Shown: positions 57,401-58,276, counted from the stretch's first letter. The stretch: 64,000 nt of DNA from Elmis aenea (GCA_947652605.1 OX393583.1:13247222-13311221), one strand, 5' to 3'. Notes: generated by a model not told the origin, from the letters alone. Numbers and translations: made by a program.

Positions 57401-58276
57401 AATAAGGAATTTAAATAAGTCATAGCCAACTATGGGTTCCATTTAAAAAATACAACTTTATGTCACAACTTGAATTTAGTTTTTCTTTTTTGAAAAATTG
57501 ACTACGCCACTGCATTCTTATTAAAAAAGTGCCTGAAGAACGTCAAAATGATTTTTGTTTATTTTCATAAACAAGCGAGATAGTCATAAAACAAAAGACG
57601 ATAACCAATTTTAGTTTTCACCATTAACTTTTTCTCGAACAAAGAGATCGAGGATGCGCGGTCCGTTTTTTGATACCTCCTATAGTTACCGAGATTCCCT
57701 ATTAAAACATCGAAATTTGCCCACCCTGTACGCGTACATGCAATTGCTAGTACTTCACAAACGCGCGACTCGACGCGCGACTCGAGTCGCGCGACAGAAG
57801 TCGCTCTGTGTGTACTAGGCCTAGACTTTTGTAAAGCAATTATAACGCACTGGTGTGTGGTGTAAATACGCACTCGCTGCTACGCGGCTCCGTGCGCAAC
57901 TTTTCAAATCATGCATAATAATGCTTCTTACAACTCTTTTTATGTAATATACTATTACGATTCATAATGTGTTGCAATATGTTGAACTGCATAGCTTAAT
58001 ACTTTTTGTCTGGTTATCATTTACTTTTGTTTTTTGTTTTTAATTTACTATTGCTTCCTATTTTAATATTTTTAGGTTATCATATTCTTTTTTTTTTGTA
58101 GATTCACGGGAGCTTTGAGTGGTCTGGTTTACATATTTCTTCTTCCAAGTTTACTCAAGATTCAGTCACTCCGCAAGCAACAAGCATTGACTCCGGTGAA
58201 ATTAATATTTTATCTTATTGTGATAATTTTTGGAGCTATTAATTTGCTCTGCCAATTTTTCATTCAAGATTTGTAA
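308..58276 (+). CDS. SLC38A9: Sodium-coupled neutral amino acid transporter 9 homologue (whole gene, 10 exons)
   Basis: Spliced CDS: join(308-402, 466-604, 13992-14065, 19340-19497, 32856-33023, 37107-37343, 45071-45267, 53842-53946, 54053-54309, 58102-58276), 1605 nt, 534 residues plus stop; human SLC38A9 is about 561. All introns are GT-AG and the phases agree at every junction. In the known family this protein sits in the lysosomal membrane, senses and exports amino acids (arginine-responsive), and its N-terminus binds Ragulator-Rag to activate TORC1. Seen here: a polar N-terminal tail (residues 1-102) with RRPFCF resembling the family's KRPFC stretch; TM1 with WNTIMGSSLLAMPWG, the family signature WNTxMG; 11 hydrophobic segments in total; a luminal loop with sequons NVT, NTT and NSS; LLNFKSPTFFTKFNSLG before TM5; FIHN in TM6; and HCIED before TM8. 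Start: ATG 308 is the only in-frame ATG in exon 1. An upstream exon outside the window cannot be excluded. Identification is by motif memory, not a search. Confidence 0.93.
466..604 (+). CDS. SLC38A9: SLC38A9 exon 2
   Basis: Intron 1 is only 63 bp (403-465). The exon starts after TTGATTGCAG, completes the Arg codon and continues RPFCFPSTTYE, then CTERNYDTLQYF, and ends at codon phase 0 before GTAAGT. Corresponds to residues 32-78. RPFC matches the family's conserved tail segment, which in human is part of the Rag-Ragulator-binding region; the rest of the tail is diverged. Confidence 0.85.
660..916. mobile_element. Truncated left half of a hAT MITE (same family as 58573-59721)
   Basis: Begins GAGGGACTAAGATCGGAAC, followed by the AACGAAATTAACCGAA and AACCGGTTTTAACCGGTTTT blocks of the intact copy at 58573. 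The copy stops where a TA-flanked fold-back is inserted at 917; the right half is not found after it. Confidence 0.7.
1029..1113. repeat. 85-bp palindromic insert
   Basis: GGTAACATCC at the left and GGATGTTACC at the right are perfect inverted ends. The core reads CCTGAGCCGAAGGCGAGGGA with flanking ATTTTGTCAT inverted copies. It interrupts the left repeat of the surrounding element. See also 19602-19720 and 35951-35998. Confidence 0.6.
1585..2404 (+). pseudogene. Decayed transposase-like gene with DxCxGQNKN motif (resembles DUF7869-type proteins)
   Basis: The reading frame gives LVLPKIPDQITYYKCQFYIY, then SPQNVFIYTWFEHE, SNEIVSAVYD and MADRCTGQNKNK, followed by IFPVTRHSCLPSDRVFAQIE, WTVFDWRNAIKN, KFLPVGNRSIKQQKK and KHFGKDW. 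This order (YxWxE, D-x-C-x-GQNKN, FPVxxHSxLPxDRVF) is that of a widespread invertebrate repetitive protein family often annotated DUF7869, with a probable DDE-type nuclease core; that assignment is from memory. Broken by TAA at 1891 in frame and by a frame change between 2187 and 2207. The N-terminal part is not recognised. Confidence 0.6.
2766..3185. other. Unassigned intronic sequence
   Basis: No coding sequence or repeat structure recognised beyond AT-rich, probably repeat-derived DNA. Confidence 0.4.
3186..3550. mobile_element. TA-flanked MITE, pogo-like ends
   Basis: Starts CAGTAAATTCTCTCTAAATG and ends CATTTATGGAGAATTTACTG, with TA on both sides (3184-3185, 3551-3552). CAGT-type ends and a TA target are usual for pogo/Tigger-type elements. 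365 bp, no coding capacity. Short internal repeats of GCATTTATAGAG are present. Confidence 0.65.
3553..4319. repeat. Region of short inverted and direct repeats
   Basis: The block TTGGTYGAAAACGCAAATTTG occurs near 4157 and 4271 in direct orientation. AAACTCAGATTTCTTAGAAACG (near 4045) is mirrored near 4137-4160. Probably remains of further MITEs; ends not resolved. Confidence 0.4.
4976..5122. repeat. TA-CAGGGTG terminal fragment
   Basis: TA (4974-4975) then CAGGGTGTTGACTGAGAG, directly adjoining the right end of the 917-4969 element. No partner end found nearby. Confidence 0.4.
5123..5918. mobile_element. TA-flanked element (family J), interrupted by a hAT MITE
   Basis: CAGGGTTCTTGTTTTTCGAG after TA; resumes at 5784 with GGATCTCATAAACGGTAATA; ends ATTTCGAATCCCTG before TA. 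A second copy of the left part starts at 22325. Confidence 0.5.
5154..5775. mobile_element. hAT MITE, TSD tactatgg
   Basis: Terminal repeats TAGGGCTGCCATA and TATGGCAGCCCTA; perfect 8-bp target duplication tactatgg at 5146-5153 and 5776-5783. The subterminal region on the right repeats CCGGGACA units (CCGGGACATGTCCCGG). No transposase; the short open frames inside are not supported as genes. Confidence 0.85.
6166..6437. mobile_element. hAT MITE, TSD atcggagg
   Basis: CAGTGGCGTAGGCAGGGGG at the left and CCTGCCTACGCTACTG at the right; 8-bp duplication atcggagg (6158-6165, 6438-6445). 272 bp, inserted in the LINE remnant. Ends resemble those of 33369-34062 (CAGTGGCGTAGC). Confidence 0.9.
7085..7353 (-). 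mobile_element. tRNA-derived SINE, TSD ttgttgtgtgaa
   Basis: Flanked by the 12-bp duplication ttgttgtgtgaa (7073-7084, 7354-7365). On the minus strand the right end begins with a tRNA-like head: GAGCTTGGTGGCTGGTTGGT (A-box region) and GGGTTCGATTCCCAGG (B box). A unique tail of about 170 bp follows. A pol III promoter with A and B boxes is the standard SINE arrangement. Not a functional tRNA gene, since the acceptor stem does not close. Confidence 0.85.
8586..9130 (-). repeat. LTR (3' LTR of the minus-strand element)
   Basis: 545 bp; on the plus strand begins TGTCGCGGTC and ends GATTGTGACA, the TG...CA form of LTR ends. By eye identical to 11895-12439 except at the first base, implying a recent insertion. 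Contains two near-copies of CGCAGCAAGTAGA. The 64-residue open frame inside each LTR is not supported as a gene. Confidence 0.93.
9131..9880 (-). other. Non-coding 3' region of the gag-only element
   Basis: Lies between the gag stop and the 3' LTR. No RT, protease or integrase motif in any frame. The purine-rich tract next to the LTR is the polypurine tract. Confidence 0.75.
9881..11758 (-). CDS. gag: Retrotransposon Gag polyprotein with CCHC zinc knuckle
   Basis: Intact 625-codon frame starting 136 nt inside the 5' LTR. Residues about 25-190 have the Retrotrans_gag capsid pattern (FxNSLxGDSQNWFDHF, then a conserved LKTYF...ILEYFIDGLLPEY helix region). Residues about 226-239 are a CCHC knuckle, CYSCGLVGHISRNC, followed by a basic stretch: nucleic-acid binding. 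The remaining ~380 residues are low-complexity, rich in Asn, Ser, Val and acidic residues, with no protease DTG/DSG motif. The frame stops at 9881 with no frameshifted pol after it. Intact frame plus identical LTRs suggest recent mobility. Confidence 0.9.
   Translation of the reverse strand: MAFVNCNAHTLSRAPLLPSFTEPPVFYPGVDPIDFMNEFKAVACINNWNEGHCLIYFRNSLIGDSQNWFDHFKRWNPSANWQNVVDKFYLEHLGRSYEREIQYRLMRKRQQRSENLKTYFRSVVVLCTESNKMMSETEILEYFIDGLLPEYLSNLYLCRAKSLKQAEQLVDLIVKAEDAVNLQKDRVDGFKNRFSVRENESFRNDYRVPFNRNLNKNKFVEQPICYSCGLVGHISRNCSQRSFSKQRPNISKFNREIESGQFRMSGKFYDRDYAVKSKSFENVDYKPNLNSCLVAQDEVKNCFLVSRVSNVDNSSIEKRKVNDKSNVCEVIVQNDVYDQAKDNNSKVYEIVEQSHLMEQVRNNDNVNVEKSTTELSKVDNSGVCEFIAQIDVSDQAIVNFEIESNSNLQKSINSCSELGSIDKDFNEVLSQVSVELGINDNEGIFVDNGPLENGVDGNIVVDDLISCVDNEEVIGINVNANKLPEYDASNVLERNKRRKIVNVDSSNCENFCNVLPEIKQVSVPKSLKLGVVTNNVQVEPNLIVDDFKNVGKEEPRFLKCVSSNRKVRNQDVDLFLNSKINKCLVDGERMKFVNLSKMKFKSNVLFTEGQYAPWDRGKNSFCQFC
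11895..12439 (-). repeat. LTR (5' LTR of the minus-strand element)
   Basis: Partner of 8586-9130, same length. Its first plus-strand base is A instead of T; otherwise no difference seen by eye. Transcription of gag would start inside this LTR on the minus strand. Confidence 0.93.
13685..13950 (-). pseudogene. LINE endonuclease fragment (Jockey-like)
   Basis: Minus strand about 13923-13762 reads RKLHAYLLRHKIDIACITET then HLMPNEKCKPPGYVIFRRNR, the N-terminal AP-endonuclease motif (I-x-E-T-x-L ... P-G-Y-x-x-x-R-x-R) of Jockey-type elements. It ends in a stop after KASGE. Continuous with the LINE piece at 7366-7660 once the hAT 7670-13676 is removed. Confidence 0.65.
13992..14065 (+). CDS. SLC38A9: SLC38A9 exon 3
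   Basis: 74 bp after TTTCATTTCAG. Encodes IHGSRSYDSLDDMN and then HNSVVT, ending in phase 2 (AT|GTAAGT). The SVVT-I join to exon 4 reproduces the family's S-L-V-T-I-F immediately before TM1. Residues 79-102. Confidence 0.88.
14400..15273 (+). pseudogene. hAT (Charlie/GTF2IRD2-like) transposase C-terminus
   Basis: 14441-14704 reads SNNALYFPLLKEF, KYAKEIRKLTAAFESLVSNL, then APEYLQMELVDLQ; a frameshift at about 14700 leads to LKRIFETSESKIDFYNTYVT and LRNLAQEVVGAFG; a further shift near 14845 leads to KLTKHKTRSNITDANLQHQL. This is the order of the C-terminal half of Charlie-type transposases (LQMELIDLQ...DFY...A...FGSTY...K...R..LTDxHL). The right end TTGGCCACCTCTG at 15261-15273 is a hAT-type terminus (CAGAGGTGGCCAA inverted). 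The catalytic N-terminal part and left end are missing. Confidence 0.75.
15599..17678. mobile_element. TA-flanked fold-back element (family C, copy 1), arms about 0.73 kb
   Basis: CAGGGATGCGCAAAAGTATG after TA (15597-15598); inverted end CATACTTTTGCGCATCCCTG at 17659-17678, followed by CA. The arms 15599-16355 and 16950-17678 are mirror images by eye with few differences. Each arm contains internal TA-bounded CACCCTG ends (15784, 16022, 16096 and mirrored at 17517, 17268, 17200), so the arm itself looks built from smaller MITE-like modules. The loop carries a transposase remnant (16398-16547). Confidence 0.88.
16398..16547 (+). pseudogene. C-terminus of a mariner/Tc-like transposase in the loop of fold-back C1
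   Basis: Reads GDLGELRNRITKELGRISPD then VVLNILTEFRHRLAYC, QEVNGGHF and a TAA stop. The pattern L-x-E-L-x-x-R-I...F-x-x-R-L-x-x-C-x-E-x-x-G-x-H-F is the usual end of insect Tc/mariner-type transposases. Only about 50 codons remain. A second, unrecognised open stretch (about 16556-16752, other frame) follows. Confidence 0.65.
18729..19235. mobile_element. Solo left arm of fold-back family C (copy 2)
   Basis: TA then GAGGGATGCGCAAAAGTATG; follows the left arm of C1 through the GAACACCCTGTATAT junction to the ATCGATAACTCAATTTTCTT block, then stops about 100 bp before exon 4. No second arm. Confidence 0.75.
19340..19497 (+). CDS. SLC38A9: SLC38A9 exon 4 (TM1-TM2)
   Basis: Acceptor TTTTTAG ends at 19339; the first base completes an Ile codon, followed by FAIWNTIMGSSLLAMPWGIE, the substrate-site helix TM1 with the family WNTxMG motif. 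TM2 follows (GLVPGIAIIILIAAVCLYTC). Ends CATG|GTAAGT, phase 1. An apparent earlier acceptor (TTATTGCAG ending at 19306) would give a stop within five codons, so it is a decoy in the polypyrimidine tract. Residues 103-155. Confidence 0.95.
19602..20290. repeat. Palindromic insert and TIR element with ACTAGTAGTG ends
   Basis: 19602-19720: TATACCAAGGTAGAGAAGT and ACTTCTCTACCGTGGTGTAT are inverted ends around a core with GGCGCGAAGCGCCGAGGGA. 19731-20290: TTTTTTTCACTACTAGTAA is mirrored at 20268-20287 (TTACTAGTAGTGAAAAAAA), so a TIR element of about 0.56 kb lies next to it. No coding sequence assigned; an open frame at 19889-20095 has no recognisable features. Confidence 0.55.
20316..21895. mobile_element. 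hAT element, TSD tctgacgt/tctaacgt
   Basis: Begins CAGGGCCAGCGATAAGGG and ends CCTAGGACCGGCTTTG; 8-bp duplications differ at one base (20308-20315, 21896-21903). Arms share CCGCGC-AGCCGTTTA and GAGCCC inverted. 20356-20402 is a short tandem array of TCCGGCCCCGCGCTTAG. The centre is GC-richer than the surroundings and contains a 177-codon open frame without any motif I recognise, probably fortuitous. Confidence 0.7.
22325..22800. repeat. Left part of TA-flanked element family J (copy 2)
   Basis: TA (22323-22324) then CAGGGTTCTCGTTTTTCGAG and ATGGGGATCTCGTAAACGGT, as at 5123. Right end not identified, so the stated end is approximate. Open frames here are short and lack motifs. Confidence 0.45.
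23113..23640. mobile_element. hAT MITE, TSD ccttagat
   Basis: CAGGGGTCGGCAACCATTTT and ACGTTGCCGACCCCTG; exact 8-bp duplication ccttagat (23105-23112, 23641-23648). CAGGGGTCGGCAA ends are typical of hAT. Contains a roughly 45-bp tandem repeat (23255-23395, about three copies of GTTAGACCGCTGGCAACTTT). Confidence 0.88.
24143..24408. mobile_element. Short MITE with 25-bp terminal inverted repeats
   Basis: ATCGATGGTTGAAAGGCAAA on the left is mirrored by TTTGCCTTTCAACCGTCGAT on the right, with GGGATAA/TTATCCC continuing inward. Superfamily not assigned; no clear target duplication. Confidence 0.6.
24413..25930 (-). pseudogene. hAT transposase remnant (zinc-finger MYM-type 1 / DUF4371-like)
   Basis: Plus-strand end CAGGGACGGCTCTAGGG (24415) looks like a hAT terminus. 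On the minus strand, 25920-25695 reads LIREWAKLFDFNLNISDMRG then QGHDNGANMTGRNKRVQKHI and LNPRAFFIPC, and in the next frame AHSLNLVVNDAAKMNVETI. GQGYDNGANMxG...LNPRAxFVPCxAHSLNLVVNDAA is the signature of this transposase group. Frameshifts and stops throughout; the far end and target duplication were not found. Confidence 0.7.
26647..27870. mobile_element. TA-flanked fold-back element (family A, copy 1), arms about 0.59 kb
   Basis: CAGGGTGGTCCAAATTCGAT and its inverted copy ATCGAATTTGGACCACCCTG form the ends, each next to TA. The arms (about 26647-27240 and 27290-27870) are near-perfect mirrors with a loop of only about 50 bp (around 27245-27285). No coding capacity. The cleanest of four family-A copies. 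Confidence 0.92.
28013..28822 (-). mobile_element. hAT element with partial transposase, TSD gtaggtac
   Basis: Terminal repeats TAGTGATTGCAATACCGG and CCGGTATTGCAATCACTA; exact 8-bp duplication gtaggtac (28005-28012, 28823-28830). Subterminal arrays of the palindrome TACCGGTA on both sides. Carries the transposase C-terminus on the minus strand. Related to the larger hAT at 41065, whose ends are TAGGGATTGCAATCCCG. Confidence 0.93.
28261..28587 (-). pseudogene. hAT transposase C-terminal dimerisation domain
   Basis: 108-codon frame. YLEIVYAYLLTIPSSVKLER then SFSGAGKICTKVRSWLSYET and LCFLKSHF is the hAT dimerisation (hATC) motif (YLxxPxxxxxxERxFSxAGxxxxxxRxxLxxxxxxxLxFLxxH). The N-terminal BED finger and catalytic part are absent, so this is an internally deleted element. 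Confidence 0.85.
29477..29716. repeat. 24-bp minisatellite, about 10 copies, two TGACGT per unit
   Basis: The unit is AAATGACGTCTGTCAATA plus TGACGT, repeated head to tail with point differences (some units CGTCCGTC, some TGTCGT). It gives repetitive open frames in two minus-strand frames, which are artefacts of a period divisible by three. TGACGT is the half site bound by CREB/ATF-type factors; any role is inference. Confidence 0.9.
30914..31096 (+). pseudogene. hAT transposase C-terminus (hATC)
   Basis: 60 codons: SVASGERSFSKLKLIKTYSR then TCMSQKGLVSLTLIAIENDI, ending in TAA. ASGERSFSKLKLIK-x-x-x-R-x-x-M is typical of the zinc-finger MYM/DUF4371 group of hAT transposases. Upstream sequence (30500-30900) is degraded. 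Confidence 0.8.
31298..32341 (-). mobile_element. 5'-truncated RTE-like LINE, TSD ttactaaaggta
   Basis: 12-bp duplication ttactaaaggta at 31286-31297 and 32342-32353. On the minus strand it starts inside the RT domain, ends with a very short 3' UTR (about 60 bp) and a TA-repeat tail (31298-31312). Short 3' UTR with a microsatellite tail is typical of RTE-type elements; clade assignment is tentative. Confidence 0.85.
31357..32331 (-). CDS. LINE reverse transcriptase, C-terminal 324 residues (truncated, frame open)
   Basis: Uninterrupted frame from the truncation point. Motifs in order: GLRQGGGMSPILFTIFMD (RT block with G-x-x-Q-G), CAFADDIVIMA (the catalytic FADD), GMEINHKKTKVM, YLGVTIENSG, then the C-terminal PILTFGCESWAL, AEMKFLRRVRGVTR, RNEQIRNEL, WWGHLQRM and KRGRPRETW. 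It lacks the endonuclease and the palm's first catalytic Asp block, so it cannot be active alone. The open frame indicates a fairly recent insertion. Confidence 0.88.
   Translation of the reverse strand: MYKTTINYVATKNMKSDSFKTEDGLRQGGGMSPILFTIFMDSIIKKCKRNVKSLLVGNKNLQKVEVSECAFADDIVIMAKNERNLKTNIKIWKDVLEENGMEINHKKTKVMTINEENENISIEIEGEKIETLQYFDYLGVTIENSGQQELEINKRIEKAIKTFYAIDKTFINKQEVTKKTKMSVYRAIYRPILTFGCESWALTSIQKNKIQATEMKFLRRVRGVTRKDKIRNEQIRNELEVESILEFIETRQLSWWGHLQRMDTRRQVKRVWEARIQTRRKRGRPRETWEKAVAKTLEKKGKSWCEAKEMAQNKKQWRKFMYNT
32856..33023 (+). CDS. SLC38A9: SLC38A9 exon 5 (TM3)
   Basis: Acceptor TTTTTTTTTTCAG. The frame reads a polar linker (NEVSDLCRMLIGKWAEI) and then TM3 (LIVLIGANTVYWILMSNFFY). 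YWxLMSNF is conserved with vertebrate SLC38A9. Ends ATACA|GTAAGT, phase 1. Residues 156-211. Confidence 0.93.
33369..34062. mobile_element. hAT MITE, TSD atggcaac
   Basis: CAGTGGCGTAGCTAGAGGTT and TTGCTACGCTATTG; exact duplication atggcaac (33361-33368, 34063-34070). GCCGCCC and GGGGCGG blocks near both ends. The same family is present in inverted orientation at 34767-36740. Confidence 0.92.
34150..34289. mobile_element. 140-bp TA-flanked MITE
   Basis: CAGGGTGTTCAAGCAAATAC at the left and AATTGGAATACCCTG at the right, TA on both sides. Only the outer 8-10 bp are inverted. One of the small modules of the CAGGGTG group. Confidence 0.6.
34863..36180. mobile_element. TA-flanked element with GGGGAGACCGGGG ends
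   Basis: GGGGAGACCGGGGATAAAAG and CTTTTATCCCCGGTCTCCCC are perfect 20-bp inverted ends, TA on both sides. Further inward, variants of GGGGxxAGTTGTAAC and GTTACTTTTxxCCCC recur in both orientations (about 35050-35100 and 35780-35815). No transposase found. Contains the 48-bp palindrome at 35951-35998. Confidence 0.85.
35951..35998. repeat. 48-bp palindrome
   Basis: CGCCTAAAAGTTAC and GTAACTTTTAGGCG are perfect 14-bp inverted arms around a 20-bp loop that itself contains CTCGACGGATGAGAC. Confidence 0.75.
37107..37343 (+). CDS. SLC38A9: SLC38A9 exon 6 (luminal loop and TM4)
   Basis: Starts after TTTGTTTAAG (AAG acceptor) with phase 1. Encodes the large luminal loop with three N-glycosylation sequons (NVT, NTT, NSS) and a conserved VICP, then TM4 (TVPVILAFVMFPLLNF) and KSPTFFTKFNSLG. 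Heavily glycosylated luminal sequence at this point is a known feature of SLC38A9. Ends TTAG|GTAAGT. Residues 212-290. Confidence 0.93.
38046..38430. pseudogene. Inverted duplicate of mariner/Tc-like transposase N-terminus
   Basis: Plus strand from 38046: MDRFSNKHKCEILNSFMRND then MAAEMYFNKYPERHQTLCFL, the N-terminal helix-turn-helix pattern of insect Tc-type transposases (x-A-x-x-x-Y-x-x-x-x-P-x-R). Minus strand from about 38430: DRFSNKHKYDM with ATG mutated to ATA, then (38350-38200) SLREIRKTIGVARLTAGTIL followed by RRFKYHPYRE and QGLQNGDEMRRMEF, the next segment of the same protein (second HTH, K-x-H-P-Y, Q-x-L-x-x-x-D-x-x-R-R-x-x-F). Confidence 0.7.
38516..39634 (+). mobile_element. Deleted piggyBac-like element, TSD TTAA
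   Basis: CTCTTACAGGCA and TGCCTGTAAGAG ends with TTAA on both sides (38512-38515, 39635-39638); the mirrored sequence of fold-back K shows a single TTAA at the empty site. TTAA targets are diagnostic of piggyBac. Inside, 38965-39149 reads MAKYNLEDLSFELKDMTMD, stop, FLAEFEDILTDQESI..., an acidic N-terminus. 39184-39390 is the C-terminal Cys-rich domain. The catalytic core is deleted. GTGGTACA/TGTACCAC motifs recur near both ends. Confidence 0.9.
39184..39390 (+). pseudogene. piggyBac transposase C-terminal cysteine-rich domain
   Basis: Reads LGKLTNQGAVKDLK, then RTKWMCSICKVPFCLSKSKT and CFQDYHKEVK-stop. C-x2-C...P-F-C...C-F-x-x-Y-H is the C-terminal zinc-binding domain of piggyBac transposases. 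Confidence 0.8.
40766..41064. repeat. Near-perfect 300-bp palindrome
   Basis: Centre near 40915 (CAAAAGTATTTTGTGCAATA with TGACGTCA-like sites either side: TTGACGTCAC and GTGACGTCAA). Mirrored blocks outward: GCACAATATATTGCACAATA, ATATTGCGCAATAATACTGA, TTTTCTCAATCTACAATCTC, AACACAGTTATTGATATATC. Arms of about 145 bp with very few mismatches. Confidence 0.85.
41445..41792 (-). pseudogene. hAT transposase C-terminal dimerisation domain
   Basis: LELVYQYLLSIPPASIEPER then AFSDAAYLGNKIRSRLNDHT and LLFLRAHFQK is a complete hATC motif (ERxFSxAxxxxxxxRxxLxxxxxxxLxFLxxxF). Different frame from the catalytic segment by one base. Natural C-terminus with stop at 41445. Confidence 0.88.
41833..43146 (-). 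pseudogene. hAT transposase, catalytic region
   Basis: KKKYTLDETLARMTALDGLT, then GTRFSLSFDEWTSTTNKRYM (first catalytic Asp region, D-x-W-T-S), DIVAIVTDGPNVMVRV (second Asp, TDGAxNM-like) and CLVHGIHLAVCDVLY (C-x-x-H). These are the order and motifs of the hAT RNase-H-like domain with its acidic insertion (EDDEDEGN). The frame terminates at 41833, about 40 bp before the dimerisation segment, consistent with a one-base indel in an A run. Confidence 0.88.
43073..43435 (-). pseudogene. hAT transposase N-terminus with BED zinc finger
   Basis: Starts MSEKGPSYML; SVWSHYLKSP then CKKCGFIL and KGLHTHLLSRH give the C-x2-C...H-x-x-x-x-H BED finger that binds transposon ends. Continues to THYFVSEKK, where a run of T/A bases (about 43125-43132) marks the frame change to the next open segment. 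Confidence 0.85.
43842..44074 (-). pseudogene. HARBI1-like nuclease N-terminus
   Basis: RRLWIIEWYLKREIFADMKL then LKELQVWDYKNYLRMDEPTF and DVLLKKISPQIQKQNT. R-x-W-x-x-x-x-L-x-x-R...LLxEL...DYxNFLRM-x-x-x-x-F-x-x-L-L-x-x-I-x-P-x-I-x-K-x-x-T is the start of Harbinger transposase-derived nucleases. Cut off at the hAT insertion; no DDE residues present. Confidence 0.8.
44297..44800 (-). pseudogene. RTE-like LINE RT C-terminal fragment
   Basis: 44790-44497 reads ISKKEISKETRARVFNAVYV, then IQEIRLFRRIEGFKLIDKIS, NEKNRNNLGV and LRWLGYLLRMPESRKWDGK. This is the same C-terminal module as the LINE at 31357-32331 (AEMKFLRRVxGxTxxDxIRNExIR...QLxWxGHLxRM), diverged and with several altered residues. Confidence 0.7.
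45071..45267 (+). CDS. SLC38A9: SLC38A9 exon 7 (TM5-TM6)
   Basis: Acceptor TTGTTTCAG. Reads GTLSVLYLLIFVSIKAY (TM5), a 25-residue luminal linker, then LSGMLSLSYFIHNIIISIM (TM6) and RHNRHQENN. The FIHN and QENN stretches match the vertebrate protein. Ends in phase 0 before GTAAGT; only about 22 bp downstream a TA-flanked fold-back element begins (45290). Residues 291-356. Confidence 0.95.
45290..46953. mobile_element. TA-flanked fold-back element (family A, copy 2), split by a hAT MITE
   Basis: CAGGGTGGTCCAAATTCGAT next to TA (45288-45289) and the mirrored ATCGAATTTGCACCACCCTG before TA. Arm sequence as in A1. hAT MITE 45970-46446 sits near the loop. Confidence 0.9.
45970..46446. mobile_element. 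hAT MITE, TSD cttgtaac
   Basis: CAGGGCTCGAAACCG and ACCGGTCATGCCCTG; exact duplication cttgtaac (45962-45969, 46447-46454). Rich in AACCGGTTT and GGTTAACCG palindromes near the ends. 477 bp, no coding. Confidence 0.92.
48574..48768 (+). pseudogene. Mariner/Tc-like transposase N-terminus in fold-back E2
   Basis: MNFINEVKRDMLPIFYLFNR then NSILSSQRYAETYSEGKQPS, HTYCCTLDRNLGKHGAF. The pattern (E-K-x-D-M-L-x-I-Y...A-x-x-x-Y-x-x-x-x-P-x-R-x-x-P) is the N-terminal HTH of insect Tc/mariner-type transposases. The same start (MNxxNE) is repeated inverted in the right arm near 49105-49075. Confidence 0.7.
49623..51236. mobile_element. hAT element, TSD ctttagct/ctctagct, holding a fold-back
   Basis: CAGAGGTTCCCAATCTTTTT and CAGATTGGGAACGCCTG; 8-bp duplications differ at one base (49615-49622, 51237-51244). 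CAGxGGTTCCCAA ends are Charlie-like. Subterminal GTACCGGGACCGGTACGCG palindromes on the right. Fold-back F1 (49966-50854) is inserted. Confidence 0.82.
49966..50854. mobile_element. TA-flanked fold-back element (family F, copy 1)
   Basis: CAGGGTGTTTCTAAAATATT after TA; right end AGTATTTAAGAAACGCCCTG before CA. Mirrored blocks: GGTGATTCCTTA, GGGGTCTTTCATATATATTT, TTTTCAGCCCCCTGTGAAGG. Arms about 0.35-0.4 kb. Confidence 0.88.
51474..51557 (+). pseudogene. Harbinger transposase remnant
   Basis: KEWLNEVRATTPEDFQNYFR then MTSTSFK and a stop. Resembles the DYxNFLRM...SF segment of HARBI1-type nucleases (compare 43842-44074). Nearby 51295-51400 has GTCAATAAATATTGCCAAAC-type inverted repeats, probably remains of its end. 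Confidence 0.55.
51756..53731. mobile_element. TIR element with terminal TTGCTCGAA arrays (MULE-like?), holding a fold-back
   Basis: Left end: six units of TTGCTCGAA in 51758-51846 (TAAATTGCTCGAATACAA, then variants). Right end: the mirrored array TTCGAGCAATTT in 53629-53731. Inverted similarity continues inward past CTAGAAAAGTTGTTTACATT to about 51970 / 53500. A 9-bp gtgttaagt flanks both sides (51738-51746, 53760-53768), which would suit a MULE, but it lies outside the arrays, so this is uncertain. No transposase seen. Contains family-A arm fragments and fold-back D1. Confidence 0.6.
52162..53452. mobile_element. TA-flanked fold-back element (family D, copy 1), arms about 0.59 kb
   Basis: CCGGGTGTAAATGAAGTGTG and CACACTTCATTTACACCCGG, TA on both sides. 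The arms 52162-52750 and 52865-53452 mirror each other, including CACTTCCGGTTTCGCCGGAA and GGAACACCCTGTATATTTTT. Loop about 110 bp without coding. Confidence 0.9.
53842..53946 (+). CDS. SLC38A9: SLC38A9 exon 8 (TM7)
   Basis: 105 bp, phase 0 at both ends, acceptor TTATTTGTAG. GRDLSVAFGLVTFTYLFIGV followed by VFYVCFPLAKHCIED. RDL and CIE(D/Q) match the family; the Cys lies in the luminal loop. Separated from exon 9 by a 106-bp intron, one of only two short introns in the gene. Residues 357-391. Confidence 0.94.
54053..54309 (+). CDS. SLC38A9: SLC38A9 exon 9 (TM8-TM9)
   Basis: Acceptor TTTTTGTTTCAG. NLLNNFEQYDPLTIIARVLL then LFQLTTVFPLISF (TM8), an extramembrane stretch with sequon NLT, and TM9 (VIILNIIMVIVYILFAIFLP). 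RIGTLIR ends in a split Arg codon (phase 2). FDxxxxIARxxLLFQ is strongly conserved with vertebrates. Residues 392-476. Confidence 0.95.
54563..56014. mobile_element. hAT MITE, TSD attctaac, holding fold-back F2
   Basis: CAGGGATGGAAAACGTAACG and CGTTATTCCATCCCTG; exact duplication attctaac (54555-54562, 56015-56022). Dense ATAACGTTAT/GTTATATAACG palindromes near both ends. Confidence 0.92.
54899..55858. mobile_element. TA-flanked fold-back element (family F, copy 2)
   Basis: CAGCATGTTTCTTAAATAAT after TA; inverted right end ATTATTTAAGAAATACCCTC before TA. Same arm blocks as F1 (GGGGTCTTTCATATT, TTCACAGGGGGCTGAAAAGT). Confidence 0.85.
56500..57012. mobile_element. Right arm of fold-back family C (copy 3)
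   Basis: Follows the C1 right arm: CAATTGTTTCAAATTACTGC, TTGCCCTAATAATTAACAAT, CGCGATATCTCGGAAAATAT, AAAACGCCCTGTACAAT, ending in the AAAAATATA junction to the small module at 57013. No left arm. Confidence 0.75.
57013..57072. mobile_element. 60-bp TA-flanked module
   Basis: CAGGGTGTTCCATAAG at the left, TTTTTTGGAGCACCCTG at the right, TA on both sides. The smallest unit of the CAGGGTG group seen here. Confidence 0.6.
57205..57728. repeat. Family A right-arm fragment and another CACCCTG right end
   Basis: 57205-57490 matches the inner part of family-A right arms (AAAACCTCCGTAACTTGCGT, AATAAATACATCAACCC). 57490-57728 ends TTTGCCCACCCTG before TA, with GAGATTCCCTATTAAAACAT, belonging to a different family. 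Confidence 0.55.
57750..57830. repeat. GC-rich palindrome with CTAGTAC ends
   Basis: 57774-57793 CGCGCGACTCGAGTCGCGCG is a perfect 20-bp palindrome, preceded by another CGCGCGACTCGA. CTAGTACTTCACA (57748) and TGTGTGTACTAGG (57812) give imperfect inverted ends. Base composition is unlike the surroundings. Confidence 0.7.
58102..58276 (+). CDS. SLC38A9: SLC38A9 exon 10 (TM10-TM11, stop)
   Basis: Acceptor TTTTTTTGTAG. FTGALSGLVYIFLLPSLLKI (TM10), a basic loop (LRKQQALTPVK), TM11 (LIFYLIVIIFGAINLLCQFF) and IQDL-stop (TAA 58274-58276). The position of the last helix and the short C-terminus agree with the family. Residues 477-534. Confidence 0.94.
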